In this document: positions 17,391 to 26,774 of the stretch, piece by piece
Layout: each line of letters begins with the position of its first letter
Numbering within the stretch: the first letter of the stretch is position 1
Position numbers and translations under genes: made by a program
Notes under the pieces: model-generated
The model's database searches: none
What the model was told of the DNA's origin: nothing
What the model saw: only the letters and a program-made list of their open reading frames with translations
NCBI RefSeq assembly: GCF_012844225.1
Contig: NZ_JABAGQ010000010.1
Location: 62,001-126,000, forward strand
Direction of reading: 5' to 3'
Source of the DNA: Rhodococcus sp. 105337
GTDB lineage: Bacteria; Actinomycetota; Actinomycetes; Mycobacteriales; Mycobacteriaceae
DNA length: 64,000 nt

Positions 17391-18011
17391 CTACCGTTCC
17401 GCCGGCTGGATGGACACCACGCCCGTGCCGTCCCATTTGAGGGAGAAGGCTTCGCCACTGCCCTGTCCGACCACCGACCGCCACGACACGTCGGTGACGA
17501 AGGACTGCGTCAGTTGTCCCTTGGCACAGACGAATGCGTCGGGATCGACGACGAGGGGATACTGCGGCGACACCTCGAGATGGATCAGCGGACCACCCGC
17601 GGACAGCAACGCGACCTGACCCGTGCCCGACACCGTCGTGGTGAACAGGCCCTGCCCGCTCATGCCGCCTCGCAATCCCGCGAACGTCACGTTGGTGTTC
17701 AGGTTGCCGTTCAGCGCGAGCAGTTGCTCGGACTCGACCTGCAGGGTCTCGTTGTTCAGTTCGAGAATCGTGACGTCCTGCCCCTGATGTGCGAGGTAGA
17801 CGACGCCCGTCCCGGTGCATTCCATCAGCGACAAGCCCTCGCCCGTGGCGCGCTGGCGCAGACCCGCGAGGACGCCTTCACCGCCGCCGAAGCCTGCCGA
17901 TTTGAACGCGACCTGTCCCTCGTAGGCCACCATCGAGCCCGACAGGGCCCGGATCCCGGAGTTGCTCAACTGGGCCTCGATGACCCGTTTCGATTTCACG
18001 AGCAGTCGCAT
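17391..18011 (-). CDS. AIM24-family protein (first of three tandem copies)
   Basis: A 206-residue AIM24/DUF124 protein (start ATG at 18011, MRLLVKSK). It carries GSMVAYEGQVAF at residues 24-35, CTGTGVVYLA in the middle and a C-terminal WDGTGVVSIQPAE. It is the first gene of the trio on this strand. A hairpin between it and the acyl-CoA dehydrogenase gene upstream makes a separate promoter likely. The open frame extending upstream to about 18.7 kb is antisense shadow of the dehydrogenase gene. Confidence 0.87.
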   Translation of the reverse strand: MRLLVKSKRVIEAQLSNSGIRALSGSMVAYEGQVAFKSAGFGGGEGVLAGLRQRATGEGLSLMECTGTGVVYLAHQGQDVTILELNNETLQVESEQLLALNGNLNTNVTFAGLRGGMSGQGLFTTTVSGTGQVALLSAGGPLIHLEVSPQYPLVVDPDAFVCAKGQLTQSFVTDVSWRSVVGQGSGEAFSLKWDGTGVVSIQPAER

Positions 18012-18064
18012 GTCGCGAACGATATCGGGTGGGCGATCGCACCGCGCAGCCGCATTCGCGAACA

Positions 18065-18099
18065 ACGGCGCCGCCCACTCCCGGAGCGGGCGGCGCCGT
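18065..18099. terminator. Terminator of the 18.1-21.7 kb minus-strand operon
   Basis: A perfect 12-bp stem, ACGGCGCCGCCC at 18065-18076 and GGGCGGCGCCGT at 18088-18099, starting 14 bases after the acyl-CoA dehydrogenase stop at 18113. On the minus strand it is followed by TGTTCG, a short T-rich run. It separates the dehydrogenase operon from the AIM24 trio. Confidence 0.7.
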
Positions 18100-18112
18100 C
18101 GCGGCAGTCGTC

Positions 18113-19270
18113 CTACAACCCGAGATCCTTCGCGATGATCGTCTTCATGACCTCGCTGGTACCGCCGAAGATCCGGGTCACGCGCGTGTCCGCGTACAGG
18201 CGCGCGATCGGGTATTCGGTGATGTAGCCGTAGCCACCGTGCAACTGCAGGCACTTGTCGATGATGCGACCGGCCGCTTCGGTGGAGAAGAGCTTCGCCC
18301 GCGCCGCGTCGGCCACCGACAGTTCGCCGCGGTCGTTGAGTTCGATCGCGTTGTCGACCATGATCTGCATCGCCTGCAACTCCGTCGAGCATTCGGCGAG
18401 CACGAACTTCGAGTTCTGGAACGAGGCCACCGGCTTGCCGAACACCGTGCGCTCCTTGGTGTATGCGATCGCATGATCGATCGCCGCGGCTGCCGTCGCG
18501 GCCGCGCCGAAGGCGATGGTCAGCCGCTCCTGCGCGAGATTCTGGGTCAGGTACGAGAACGCTTCGCCTTCGTTGCCGAGCAGGTCCGTCACGGGGACCT
18601 TCACGTCGTCGAACGACAACTCGGCTGTGTCGGACGTCTTCAACCCGATCTTGTCGAGTTTGCGTCCGACGGCGAATCCTTCGCTCGTGGTGTCGACGAC
18701 GAGCATCGACAGGCCACCACGGCGGTTCTCCGGGTCGAACGGCGAGGTCCGGCACACCAGCAGGATCCGATCGGCGAGTGCGCCACCGGTGATGAACGTC
18801 TTGGAGCCGTTGACGACGTAATGGCTGCCGTCGTCCGAAAGCTTCGCGGTGGTCGAGATGTTCGCGAGGTCGGAGCCGGTGCCGGGCTCGGTCATCGCGA
18901 TCGCGAACATCAGGTCACCCGAGGCGAATCCGGGAATCCACCGCTGCTTCTGCTCTTCCGTCGCGTGCTGCATGATGTACGGCAGGATCAGGTTCGAATG
19001 CACCGAGTACGAGCCGAACGTCACGCCCGCAGCGGCGGTCTCCTCCGTCACCACGACGTTGAACTTCAGCGACGACTCGCCACCGCCGCCGTACTCTTCG
19101 GGCGCCTGGATCCCGAGAATTCCGAGGTCACCGAGGCGGTTGTAGAACTTGCGGGGAGGATGACCCTCGATCTCCCACTCGTGGTAGACGGGCGTGACCT
19201 CTTTGGCGATGAAATCGCGGACCGTCTGACGGAACGCTTCGTGGTCTTCGTCGAACACCGTACGCTGCAC
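18113..19270 (-). CDS. Acyl-CoA dehydrogenase (long/branched-chain type, shifted catalytic Glu)
   Basis: A 385-residue FAD-dependent acyl-CoA dehydrogenase. MTEPGTGSDLANI (126-138) and LHGGYGYITEYPIARLY are standard. The C-terminal motif is IFGGTSEVMK, in which the usual catalytic Glu is Gly369. A Glu in LAQERL (Glu248) is at the place used as base by long-chain and isovaleryl-CoA dehydrogenases, so the enzyme should be active with that arrangement. It lies 35 bases after another dehydrogenase gene and belongs to the CoA-transferase/dehydrogenase operon that diverges from a thiolase operon. The substrate is unknown. Confidence 0.9.
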   Translation of the reverse strand: MQRTVFDEDHEAFRQTVRDFIAKEVTPVYHEWEIEGHPPRKFYNRLGDLGILGIQAPEEYGGGGESSLKFNVVVTEETAAAGVTFGSYSVHSNLILPYIMQHATEEQKQRWIPGFASGDLMFAIAMTEPGTGSDLANISTTAKLSDDGSHYVVNGSKTFITGGALADRILLVCRTSPFDPENRRGGLSMLVVDTTSEGFAVGRKLDKIGLKTSDTAELSFDDVKVPVTDLLGNEGEAFSYLTQNLAQERLTIAFGAAATAAAAIDHAIAYTKERTVFGKPVASFQNSKFVLAECSTELQAMQIMVDNAIELNDRGELSVADAARAKLFSTEAAGRIIDKCLQLHGGYGYITEYPIARLYADTRVTRIFGGTSEVMKTIIAKDLGL

Positions 19271-19305
19271 GCGGATTCCTTCCGGAGTTGAAGTGGGGCA
19301 GACGG

Positions 19306-20499
19306 TTACAGGGCGTAGTCGCGGAGGACACCTTTGCTGATGATCGTCTTCTGGATTTCGCTGGTGCCTTCCCCGATGAGCAGGAAGGGTGCCTCGCGCA
19401 TGAGGCGCTCGATTTCGTACTCCTTGGAATAGCCGTACCCGCCGTGGATGCGGAAGCTGGCCTGGGTGACTTCCGAGCAGTACTCGCTCGCGAGATACTT
19501 CGCCATCCCTGCCGCGACGTCGTTGCGCTCGCCCGAATCCTTGAGGCGCGCCGCGTTGACCATCATCAGGTGCGCTGCTTCGACCTTGGTGGCCATCTCG
19601 GCGAGCGAGAACGAGATCGCCTGGTGTTGTGCGATGGGCTTACCGAAGGTGCTGCGCTGCTGCGCGTACCGGGCGGCGAGTTCGAACGCGCGGATCGCCA
19701 CACCGCAGGCGCGGGCGGACACGTTCACGCGACCGACTTCCACTCCGTCCATCATGTGGGAGAACCCGCGACCCGGGATGCCGCCGAGGATCGACTCGGC
19801 CGGGGCCGCGTAGTTGTCGAAGACGAGTTCGGTGGTGTCGATGCCCTTGTACCCCATCTTGTCGATCTTGCCGGGGATGGTGAGACCGGGAGCGACTTCG
19901 CCGAATCCCGCCGGCTTCTCGACGAGGAAGGTCGTGAGGTTCTTGTGGGGTTTGTCGGCGCCTTCCTCGGTCTTCACGAGTGCTGCGACGAGTGTCGAGC
20001 TGCCGCCGTTGGTCAGCCACATCTTCTGTCCGTTGATGATGTAGTTGCCACCGGCGTCGCGCTTGGCTTTCGTGCGGATCGCCGCGACATCCGAACCGAG
20101 TTCGGGCTCGGACATCGAGAACGCACCGCGCACCTCGCCGGTCGCCATGCGCGGCAGGAAGTGTTCCTTCTGGGCGTCGGTTCCGTGCTGACGGATCATG
20201 TACGCCACGATGAAATGCGTGTTGATGACCCCGGAGACACTCATCCATCCCCGAGCGAGTTCCTCGACGCACAAGGCGTAAGTCAGCAGGGACTCGCCGA
20301 GTCCGCCGTACTCTTCGGGAATCATCAGACCGAACAGGCCCATCTCGCGCATCCGGTCGACGATCGCCTGCGGATAGGTGTCCGAATGCTCGAGTTCCTG
20401 TGCATTCGGGATGATGTCGCGCTCGACGAACGTGCGGACGGTATCGAGTATCTCGGACTGGAACTCCGTGAGTCCGAGGGTCTGGGCGAGGCGGGTCAT
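19306..20499 (-). CDS. Acyl-CoA dehydrogenase (second of the minus-strand operon)
   Basis: A 397-residue acyl-CoA dehydrogenase with SMSEPELGSDVAAIRT, IHGGYGYSKEYEIERL and the C-terminal GEGTSEIQ, in which Glu377 is the standard catalytic base. It overlaps the upstream CoA-transferase gene by 4 bp. Its combination with a class III CoA-transferase suggests that the acid is activated by CoA transfer and then oxidised. The two consecutive dehydrogenases in one operon use different base positions, so they may form a heteromer or act on different chain lengths. Confidence 0.9.
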   Translation of the reverse strand: MTRLAQTLGLTEFQSEILDTVRTFVERDIIPNAQELEHSDTYPQAIVDRMREMGLFGLMIPEEYGGLGESLLTYALCVEELARGWMSVSGVINTHFIVAYMIRQHGTDAQKEHFLPRMATGEVRGAFSMSEPELGSDVAAIRTKAKRDAGGNYIINGQKMWLTNGGSSTLVAALVKTEEGADKPHKNLTTFLVEKPAGFGEVAPGLTIPGKIDKMGYKGIDTTELVFDNYAAPAESILGGIPGRGFSHMMDGVEVGRVNVSARACGVAIRAFELAARYAQQRSTFGKPIAQHQAISFSLAEMATKVEAAHLMMVNAARLKDSGERNDVAAGMAKYLASEYCSEVTQASFRIHGGYGYSKEYEIERLMREAPFLLIGEGTSEIQKTIISKGVLRDYAL

Positions 20500-21740
20500 G
20501 CGGGGTCCTTCTGCTGGGTGCGGACGGCGCCGGCGGCGACGAGCGCATCGATTTCGTCGTCGGTCAGACCGAGATGCTCGGACAGGACGGCGGCAGTGTC
20601 GTCACCGTTGGCGGGTGCGGGCCGGACTGTCGGGTGAACTCCGTCGAACGACATCGGTGTGCTCGGCGCGAGGTGTTCGCCGATGCGAGGCTGGTCGAGT
20701 TTCTGGAACATCGGGTTGTCGGTCACGCGCGGGTCGCGCGCCAGTTCGGCGAAGGTGCGGTACCGCTCGTGCAGGATCGAGGTGGCACCGAGAGCCGCCT
20801 CGACCTCGGTGGCGGTCCGCTTGCCGAACCACGCGCCGAACAGGCTGTCGAGCACGTGGCGATGTTCGAAGCGGGCGCCTTCGTCGCGGAAGTCGACGTC
20901 GAGCGCGGCTTCGAGTGCGGTGACGGCGGCGGCGGTCCCGGTGAGTTCGGTGAGGTCGCGGAAATGCCGGGGCGTCAGGGCGACGATCATGAAACGGGCA
21001 CCGTCGGCGGTGGCGAAGTCGCACCCGTAGGTGCCGTAGACGGCATTCCCTGTTCGGGTGCGACCGGATCCTCCGAGCTGAGCTTCGGCGAGGTAGCCGA
21101 GGTTTCCTACGGTCGCGAATGCGACGTCCTCCAGTGGAAGCACGATCCTCGTTCCGGCGCCGGTGATTTCGCGGCGGTACACAGCGGACGCGATCGACAG
21201 GGCGGCATAGAGACCGCAGGCGACGTCCCACGCCGGCAGGACGTGGTTCACCGGATCGGAGAGGTTCTCGGGTCCGGTGACCCGAGGGAAACCCGCCGCG
21301 GCGTTGACGGTGTAATCGACGGCACCGGTGCCGTCGGCGCGACCGAGGACCTGGACATGGATGAGGTCGGGCCGGATCGCGGCGAGTTCGTCGTAGTCGA
21401 GCCACTGCCGCCCCGCGGCGTTGGTGACGAGGATCCCGGCATCGATCACGAGATCGCGGATCAGTTGCTGAGCATCGGGGTTGCGGAAGTCTGCGGCGAA
21501 CGAGCGCTTGCCTTTGTTGAGACCCGCCCAGTAGATGGACTCGTTGTCCTCGGTGAGGGGCCAGCGCTTGTAGTCGGCAGCGCCACCGATCGGGTCGACG
21601 CGGATCACGTCGGCCCCGAGATGCGCGAGCGTCATGCCGCACAGAGGCGCGGCTACGAAGCTCGATACTTCGACCACGCGCACGCCCGCGAGGGGTGCGG
21701 TGGACGAGGGCAGCCCGTCGGTGGAAGCGGTGGAGTTCAT
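20496..21740 (-). CDS. Class III (CaiB/BaiF) CoA-transferase
   Basis: A 414-residue family III CoA-transferase. The N-terminal GVRVVEVSSFVAAPLCGMTLAHLGADVIRVD block and the catalytic aspartate Asp172 in PAWDVACGLYAA are intact. Such enzymes move CoA between carboxylic acids through an aspartyl thioester; alpha-methylacyl-CoA racemases share the fold, so racemisation is an alternative. It is the first gene of the minus-strand operon, with the dehydrogenase gene overlapping its end. It diverges from the thiolase at 22028 across a 287-base gap. Confidence 0.88.
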   Translation of the reverse strand: MNSTASTDGLPSSTAPLAGVRVVEVSSFVAAPLCGMTLAHLGADVIRVDPIGGAADYKRWPLTEDNESIYWAGLNKGKRSFAADFRNPDAQQLIRDLVIDAGILVTNAAGRQWLDYDELAAIRPDLIHVQVLGRADGTGAVDYTVNAAAGFPRVTGPENLSDPVNHVLPAWDVACGLYAALSIASAVYRREITGAGTRIVLPLEDVAFATVGNLGYLAEAQLGGSGRTRTGNAVYGTYGCDFATADGARFMIVALTPRHFRDLTELTGTAAAVTALEAALDVDFRDEGARFEHRHVLDSLFGAWFGKRTATEVEAALGATSILHERYRTFAELARDPRVTDNPMFQKLDQPRIGEHLAPSTPMSFDGVHPTVRPAPANGDDTAAVLSEHLGLTDDEIDALVAAGAVRTQQKDPA

Positions 21741-22027
21741 GCCTGCTCGCCTGTCCTGGTCGCGGTCGTTCGGGTCGTGCTGCCCGAACCTGATGTCCAG
21801 TCAGCATGCAACAGGGATTCACCGGGGACCAGAGCCGGCTATCGATCGGTTAGCGCAGACCAATACCGTTCGAGCGCCGTTCGGTGGCGGCTGCTGTTCC
21901 GTCATTCCGGCCGGCATAGCTTCCACCTAACGGAAGCTTCCGCCGAAAGCCTTTCCTTCACCGTCGTGCGCGTGGTCCCCTCGACGGTGAGAACAACGCA
22001 CCCGTCTGCACCAGAGAAGGACATCTC
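21741..22027. promoter_or_regulatory. Divergent regulatory gap between CoA-transferase and thiolase
   Basis: No gene is seen in these 287 bases. Near the thiolase end are two linked symmetric elements: GCTTCC-N7-GGAAGC at 21919-21937 and the perfect 10-base palindrome GGAAGCTTCC at 21932-21941, which share an arm. They lie about 90 bases before the thiolase start and are good operator candidates. Which of the nearby LysR proteins, or another regulator, binds is unknown. Confidence 0.5.
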
Positions 22028-23158
22028 ATGCGTGATGCCGTGATCGTCGACGCCGTCCGTACACCCATAGGCCGTCGCGGGGGTGCGCTGTCCGAGATCC
22101 ACCCCGTCGATCTGTCGGCCCACGTGCTCACCGCCCTGACCGACCGCACCGGCCTCGACCCTGCGACCGTCGACGACGTGGTGTGGGGCTGCGTGAGCCA
22201 GGTCGGTGAACAGGCCGGGATCGTCGCCCGTACCGCGGTCTTTGCGGCGGGCTGGCCCGTGTCCGTTCCCGCGACCACCGTCAACCGTGCGTGTGGGTCG
22301 AGCCAGCAGGCGGTCGCATTCGCCGCGGCAACCGTGATCTCGGGCCAGAACGACGTGGTGATCGCCGGTGGGGTCGAGACCATGAGCCGCGTCCCCATGG
22401 GTAGCGCCGCCAAGAACGGTGAGCATTTCCCGCCGAACGTGCTCGAGCGGTTCGGAGTCGAGGGCTTCAGCCAGGGAATCGGCGCCGAGATGGTCGCCGA
22501 GAAATGGGGACTCTCCCGCACCCGGCTCGACGAGTACTCGCTGCGCTCGCACGAACTGTCCGCAGCTGCCACCGACTCGGGGGCCTTCGAAAAGCAGCTC
22601 GCACCCGTCGCGGGCCTGACCTCGGACGAAGGTATCCGGCGCGGCGGCACCGTCGAATCGCTGGCGAAGCTGAAGACAGTGTTCAAGGAGAACGGCGTGA
22701 TCCACGCCGGAAACTCCTCGCAGATCTCCGACGGTGCAGGCGCACTGCTGGTCACCACCAGCGAGTACGCCGCGGCACACGGCTGGACACCGATCGCGCG
22801 GATCCACACCACCGTCGTCGCTGCCGACGACCCGGTCGTCATGCTCACCGGCCCCATCCCCGCCACGGCGAAAGTGCTGAAACGTTCCGGCCTGTCGATC
22901 GACGAGATCGGTGCATTCGAGATCAACGAGGCGTTCGCCCCCGTACCCCTCGCATGGCTCGCCGAGACCGGCGCGGACAGTACCCGCGTCAATGCGCTCG
23001 GCGGCGCGATCGGTGTCGGCCACCCGCTGGGCGGGTCCGGTGCGATTCTCATGACCCGCCTCGTGCACCACATGCGCGACAACAACATCCGCTACGGTCT
23101 GCAGTCGATGTGTGAGGCCGGCGGAATGGCGAACGCCACCGTCCTCGAACTGCTGTAG
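22028..23158 (+). CDS. Acetyl-CoA C-acyltransferase (thiolase)
   Basis: A 376-residue thiolase with all catalytic residues: Cys89 in VNRACGSSQQ, the His of GVGHPLGGSGA and the second Cys in SMCEAGGMANA. It cleaves a 3-oxoacyl-CoA with CoA to give acetyl-CoA (or propionyl-CoA) and a shortened acyl-CoA. It is the first gene of a plus-strand run with an SDR and a truncated acyl-CoA ligase, facing the CoA-transferase/dehydrogenase operon. Together these supply most steps of one beta-oxidation turn. Confidence 0.93.
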   Translation: MRDAVIVDAVRTPIGRRGGALSEIHPVDLSAHVLTALTDRTGLDPATVDDVVWGCVSQVGEQAGIVARTAVFAAGWPVSVPATTVNRACGSSQQAVAFAAATVISGQNDVVIAGGVETMSRVPMGSAAKNGEHFPPNVLERFGVEGFSQGIGAEMVAEKWGLSRTRLDEYSLRSHELSAAATDSGAFEKQLAPVAGLTSDEGIRRGGTVESLAKLKTVFKENGVIHAGNSSQISDGAGALLVTTSEYAAAHGWTPIARIHTTVVAADDPVVMLTGPIPATAKVLKRSGLSIDEIGAFEINEAFAPVPLAWLAETGADSTRVNALGGAIGVGHPLGGSGAILMTRLVHHMRDNNIRYGLQSMCEAGGMANATVLELL

Positions 23159-23247
23159 ATCTCGAACTGCGCTGACCTCGAACTGCTCTCCGACCGCGAA
23201 ACTGCACAGTCAAAGCACTCGCACTCCACGCAAGGATTGATACGACC

Positions 23248-24012
23248 ATGGAACTCAAGGATCTTTCCGTCGCCGTGACCGGCGGTGCTTCGGGTCTCGG
23301 TCTTGCCACCGCCCGTCGTGTGCTCGCGGCCGGCGGTACCGTCACCCTCATCGACCTGCCGTCGTCGAACGGCGCGGACATCGCCACCGAACTCGGTGAC
23401 GGCGCGATCTTCGCGCCCGCCGACATCACCGACGAGGAGCAGTTCGCAGCCGCACTGGACGTCGCACACGAACGCGGTGGCCTCCGGGGCCTCGTGCACT
23501 GCGCCGGTGCCGGTCGCAAGATGCGCATCCTCGACAAGAACGGCAAGGCCGGGTCGCTCGAGGATTTCGAGTTCGTGATCCGGCTCAACCTGACCGGTTC
23601 CTTCAACGCACTGCGACTCGGCGCCGAGCGCATGGCCGAACTCGAACCGATCGACGGAGAGCGTGGCGCGATCGTGATGACGGCGTCGGCTGCCGCGTTC
23701 GAAGGACAGATCGGGCAGATCAACTACTCCGCGTCCAAAGCCGGCATCGTCGGAATGACGATCGTCGCGGCCCGCGACCTCGCGAGCAAGGGTATCCGCG
23801 TCAACACCATCGCACCCGGCATCATGGATACCCCGTTGCTGGCGCGACTGCGCGAGGACGTGCGCAAGTCGCTGGAAGCGACCGTGCCGAATCCCTCGCG
23901 GCTGGGCGACCCCGACGAATTCGGCCGTCTCGCAGTCAATATCCTCGAGAACGGTTACCTCAACGGCGAGACGATCCGTCTCGACGGAGCCATCCGCATG
24001 GCACCGCGCTGA
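23248..24012 (+). CDS. SDR oxidoreductase, 17-beta-HSD10-like (3-hydroxyacyl-CoA dehydrogenase type)
   Basis: A 254-residue short-chain dehydrogenase. It has cofactor motif TGGASGLG (11-18), CAGAG in place of NNAG, and catalytic Ser147, Tyr160 and Lys164. Asp36 after the second strand (LIDLP) points to NAD. The sequence resembles the type-10 hydroxysteroid/3-hydroxy-2-methylacyl-CoA dehydrogenases, which oxidise branched 3-hydroxyacyl-CoAs. It lies 89 bases after the thiolase. No classical crotonase or hydroxyacyl-CoA dehydrogenase gene is in the block, so this SDR is the likely 3-hydroxyacyl oxidation step. Confidence 0.88.
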   Translation: MELKDLSVAVTGGASGLGLATARRVLAAGGTVTLIDLPSSNGADIATELGDGAIFAPADITDEEQFAAALDVAHERGGLRGLVHCAGAGRKMRILDKNGKAGSLEDFEFVIRLNLTGSFNALRLGAERMAELEPIDGERGAIVMTASAAAFEGQIGQINYSASKAGIVGMTIVAARDLASKGIRVNTIAPGIMDTPLLARLREDVRKSLEATVPNPSRLGDPDEFGRLAVNILENGYLNGETIRLDGAIRMAPR

Positions 24013-24025
24013 TCGGGGCGCGGCA

Positions 24026-25393
24026 ATGAATCCCAGCAGTTCGACGTGGACGTCGACGAGCCTGTCGTATCCGCAGACGTCGATGGCGGTGTGGGCGTCG
24101 AGCATGGCGGCCGCGTACGGCGACCGGCCCGCGATCGTCGATGGTGAGCGCGTGTACAGCTACCGCGAACTCGACGAGCAGTCGGCGCAATTCGCTCGTG
24201 CGCTTGGCTCCACGGGTGTGGAACCTGGTGACGTCGTGCTCCTCCACCTCGGGAACTGCGCTGAATTCCACGTCGCGTACTACGGGGCGCTCCGTGTGGG
24301 TGCGGCTGTGGCGCCGGTGAATCCGTTGCTGCCCGAGCCTGAATTGCGCCGACGGATCGAGGAGACCGGTGCTGTCGCGGCCGTCACCGGGCAACAACAA
24401 TTCGACACGCTCCTGCGCGCTCAGGCCGATACGACGGTCGGTCTGATCGCGGTCGTCTCCGACGAGCCGGTGCGCGGCGGCAACCCCGCGACGATGCGCT
24501 TCAGCGATGTGATCGCCGGGCAGCGCACGTCGTTCATCCCCGCGACCGTAGCCCCCGACGACGTTGCACACATCGCGTATACCGGTGGCACATCGGGCAT
24601 TTCGAAAGGCGTGCGCGTTCTACATCGCAACGTCCTGGCCAACGTCACGCAGATGTGCGGGTGGTGTGCCGGCACTCAGCTGGTAGCCGGGCCGGACGGT
24701 CTCGTGACCCTCGAGCCCATCGAAGGCCTCGATATCGCGGGTGTGGTCCCGGGCACCGGATCCACAATTGTGGTGTCACCGCTGTTCCACGCGCACGCAC
24801 TGATCAACACGTCGTTCCTGCTCATGTGCGGTGTGACCCAGGTGTTGTCGGGCAGGTTCGACCCTGCCCGCGTGCTGAAGGAGATCGAGCAGCACCGCGT
24901 CTCGTACATCACCGGTACGCCGGCGATGTGGCACGCGCTGGCGATCCACCCGGACGTGGCGTCGCGAGACCTCTCGTCGGTACGTGCGGTGTCGTGCGGA
25001 GCTGCCCCGGTCGACCCCGGGACGCTCGATAATCTCCGGCGCGCATTCCCCGGCGCCCGTGTGGCCGAGGAATACGGGCTCACCGAAGCCACCTGCGTCG
25101 TCACGGCAGTGCCGCTCGTCGCCGATGTCGAGTACCGGCTCGGTAGTGTCGGCCTCCCTGTGTTCGACACCGAGATCGAGATCCGCGCGCAGGGCGATCC
25201 GTCGCTCGTTCTCGGAGACGGCGAGCACGGCGAACTGTGGGTGCGCGGCCCCCAGGTCACCGACGGCTACCTGGGCCATCCTGAGCTCACCGCGCAGCAG
25301 TACGTCGACGGGTGGCTCGCCACCGGCGACATCGCGTACCTGGACGCCGACGGCTTCGTCTATATCGCCGATCGCGGGCGGGCAAGTTCCTGA
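24026..25393 (+). CDS. AMP-forming acyl-CoA ligase lacking its C-terminal domain
   Basis: A 455-residue adenylate-forming enzyme of the ANL superfamily. The large N-terminal domain looks complete: AYTGGTSGISKGVRVLHRN (P-loop-like), VSPLFHAHAL, EEYGLTEATC and WLATGDIAYLDADGFVYIADR. The protein then stops after GRASS, exactly where the hinge and the roughly 100-residue C-terminal domain with the catalytic lysine should begin. Only 36 bases separate its stop from the convergent dehydrogenase stop, so the missing part is not nearby in any frame. It is probably a deletion remnant, or a domain acting with a partner. No RBS-optimal alternative start was needed; the ATG follows the SDR by 13 bases. 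Confidence 0.75.
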   Translation: MNPSSSTWTSTSLSYPQTSMAVWASSMAAAYGDRPAIVDGERVYSYRELDEQSAQFARALGSTGVEPGDVVLLHLGNCAEFHVAYYGALRVGAAVAPVNPLLPEPELRRRIEETGAVAAVTGQQQFDTLLRAQADTTVGLIAVVSDEPVRGGNPATMRFSDVIAGQRTSFIPATVAPDDVAHIAYTGGTSGISKGVRVLHRNVLANVTQMCGWCAGTQLVAGPDGLVTLEPIEGLDIAGVVPGTGSTIVVSPLFHAHALINTSFLLMCGVTQVLSGRFDPARVLKEIEQHRVSYITGTPAMWHALAIHPDVASRDLSSVRAVSCGAAPVDPGTLDNLRRAFPGARVAEEYGLTEATCVVTAVPLVADVEYRLGSVGLPVFDTEIEIRAQGDPSLVLGDGEHGELWVRGPQVTDGYLGHPELTAQQYVDGWLATGDIAYLDADGFVYIADRGRASS

Positions 25394-25429
25394 AAACGGA
25401 TCTACGCGAGCGGGTCCGGGAGCGGACGA

Positions 25430-26608
25430 TCAACCCCGCTGAGCAGCCTTCACAAGCCCGCCACCGATGATCAGCCGCTGGATCTCACTGGTGCCCTCGT
25501 ACAGACGCAGCAGACGCACGTCGCGGTAGATCCGCTCGACCGGCACCTCGCGCATGTAGCCGGTGCCGCCGTGGATCTGGACCGCCAGATCCGCAACCTT
25601 GCCTGCCATTTCGGTGCAGTAGAGCTTCGCTACCGACGGCGCGATGCGACGGTCGGTCTCTTCAACCCATGCTCGTGCCGCATCGCGCACCAGCGCGCGA
25701 CCGGCCATCACGCCCGTCTGCTGGTCGGCGATCATCGCCTGCACGAGTTGGAAGTTCCCGATGGGCGCACCGCCCTGGGTGGCGGTCGCAGCGTAGGCCA
25801 CCGACTCGTCGAGTGCCCGCTGCGCCTGCCCGACCGACAGGGCGGCGATGTGCACGCGGCCCCGGGCCAGCGATACCATCGCTGCCTTGTACCCCACGTC
25901 CTCGCTGCCCCCGACCAGCGCGGAGGCGGGAACCCGTACGCCGTCGAAGTGCACGTCGGCGGTCCAGGCGCCCTCCTGGCCCATCTTCGAGTCCTTGCCC
26001 GCCACCTGTACACCGTCGGTGCCGGAAGGGACGAGGAACACCGCGATGCCGGGGCCGTGGTCGTCGGCGGGCCGGGTACGGGCGAAGACGACGAACAAGT
26101 CTGCCAGCGGCGCGTTGGTGATGAACCGTTTCTCGCCGGTGATCACCCAGTCGTCCCCGTCGCGCACGGCCTGGGTGCGCAGTCCGGACGGATTCGATCC
26201 GGCGCCGGGTTCGGTGAGTGCGAAGGACGCGACGACCTCCCCTGAGGCGATGCCTTCGAGCCACTGCCGCTTCTGCTCGTCGGTGCCGAAGTTGACCAGC
26301 ACCTGACCGGCGATTCCGTTGTTGGTGCCGAACATCGACCGCAACGCCAGGGTGGTGTAGCCGAACTCCATCGCGAGTTCGACGTCCTGGACGAGGTTCA
26401 GGCCGAGCCCACCCCACTGCTGCGGAATCGCATACCCGAACAGGCCCATGTCCTTCGCGGCCCGGCGGATGTCGTCGGGGATTGCGTCGGTTTCGGCAAT
26501 CTCCTGTTCTCGCGGCACGACCACGGTGCGCACGAACGCCCGCGTCTGGGCGAGGATCTCGCGGAAGTCGTCGTCGTCGACCTCGGCGGCCGGTGTCGAG
26601 AGTGTCAT
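25430..26608 (-). CDS. Acyl-CoA dehydrogenase (third of the block)
   Basis: A 392-residue acyl-CoA dehydrogenase with [35 protein letters not shown] and LYEGTSEIQ, Glu371 being the catalytic base. The start is ATG at 26608 ([10 protein letters not shown]); upstream open sequence in that frame is antisense to the SDR gene. It diverges from the SDR-thiolase pair at 26775, so dehydrogenation, hydroxyacyl oxidation and thiolysis are again grouped around one promoter region. Its end lies just past the truncated ligase gene. Confidence 0.92.
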   Translation of the reverse strand: MTLSTPAAEVDDDDFREILAQTRAFVRTVVVPREQEIAETDAIPDDIRRAAKDMGLFGYAIPQQWGGLGLNLVQDVELAMEFGYTTLALRSMFGTNNGIAGQVLVNFGTDEQKRQWLEGIASGEVVASFALTEPGAGSNPSGLRTQAVRDGDDWVITGEKRFITNAPLADLFVVFARTRPADDHGPGIAVFLVPSGTDGVQVAGKDSKMGQEGAWTADVHFDGVRVPASALVGGSEDVGYKAAMVSLARGRVHIAALSVGQAQRALDESVAYAATATQGGAPIGNFQLVQAMIADQQTGVMAGRALVRDAARAWVEETDRRIAPSVAKLYCTEMAGKVADLAVQIHGGTGYMREVPVERIYRDVRLLRLYEGTSEIQRLIIGGGLVKAAQRG

Positions 26609-26659
26609 GTCCTCAACTCTCCGGGTTGGCCACACAGGATGTCCAATACGAATAGCGCC

Positions 26660-26704
26660 ATTCCCGTATAGGCAGTGTCGATGGATGAGAAGGGGTGTGA
26701 CCCC
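26660..26704. promoter_or_regulatory. Candidate regulatory sites between dehydrogenase and SDR
   Basis: The 166-base divergent gap holds an inverted repeat GGGGT-GTG-ACCCC at 26692-26704. It also holds the segment ATTCCCGTATAGGCAG followed by TCGATG (26660-26683), which closely resembles a segment at 32329-32350 upstream of the ligase/LysR genes (ATTCCCTATCGGGTAG then TCGATG). Shared non-coding sequence in two promoter gaps of one catabolic block suggests a common regulator, most simply one of the two LysR proteins. Confidence 0.45.
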
Positions 26705-26774
26705 ATATCCCACCGTTATATTCGACGCATCCACACGTCTGCGGGCACTTCTCGACCCGCCGAAAGGAAATCTG

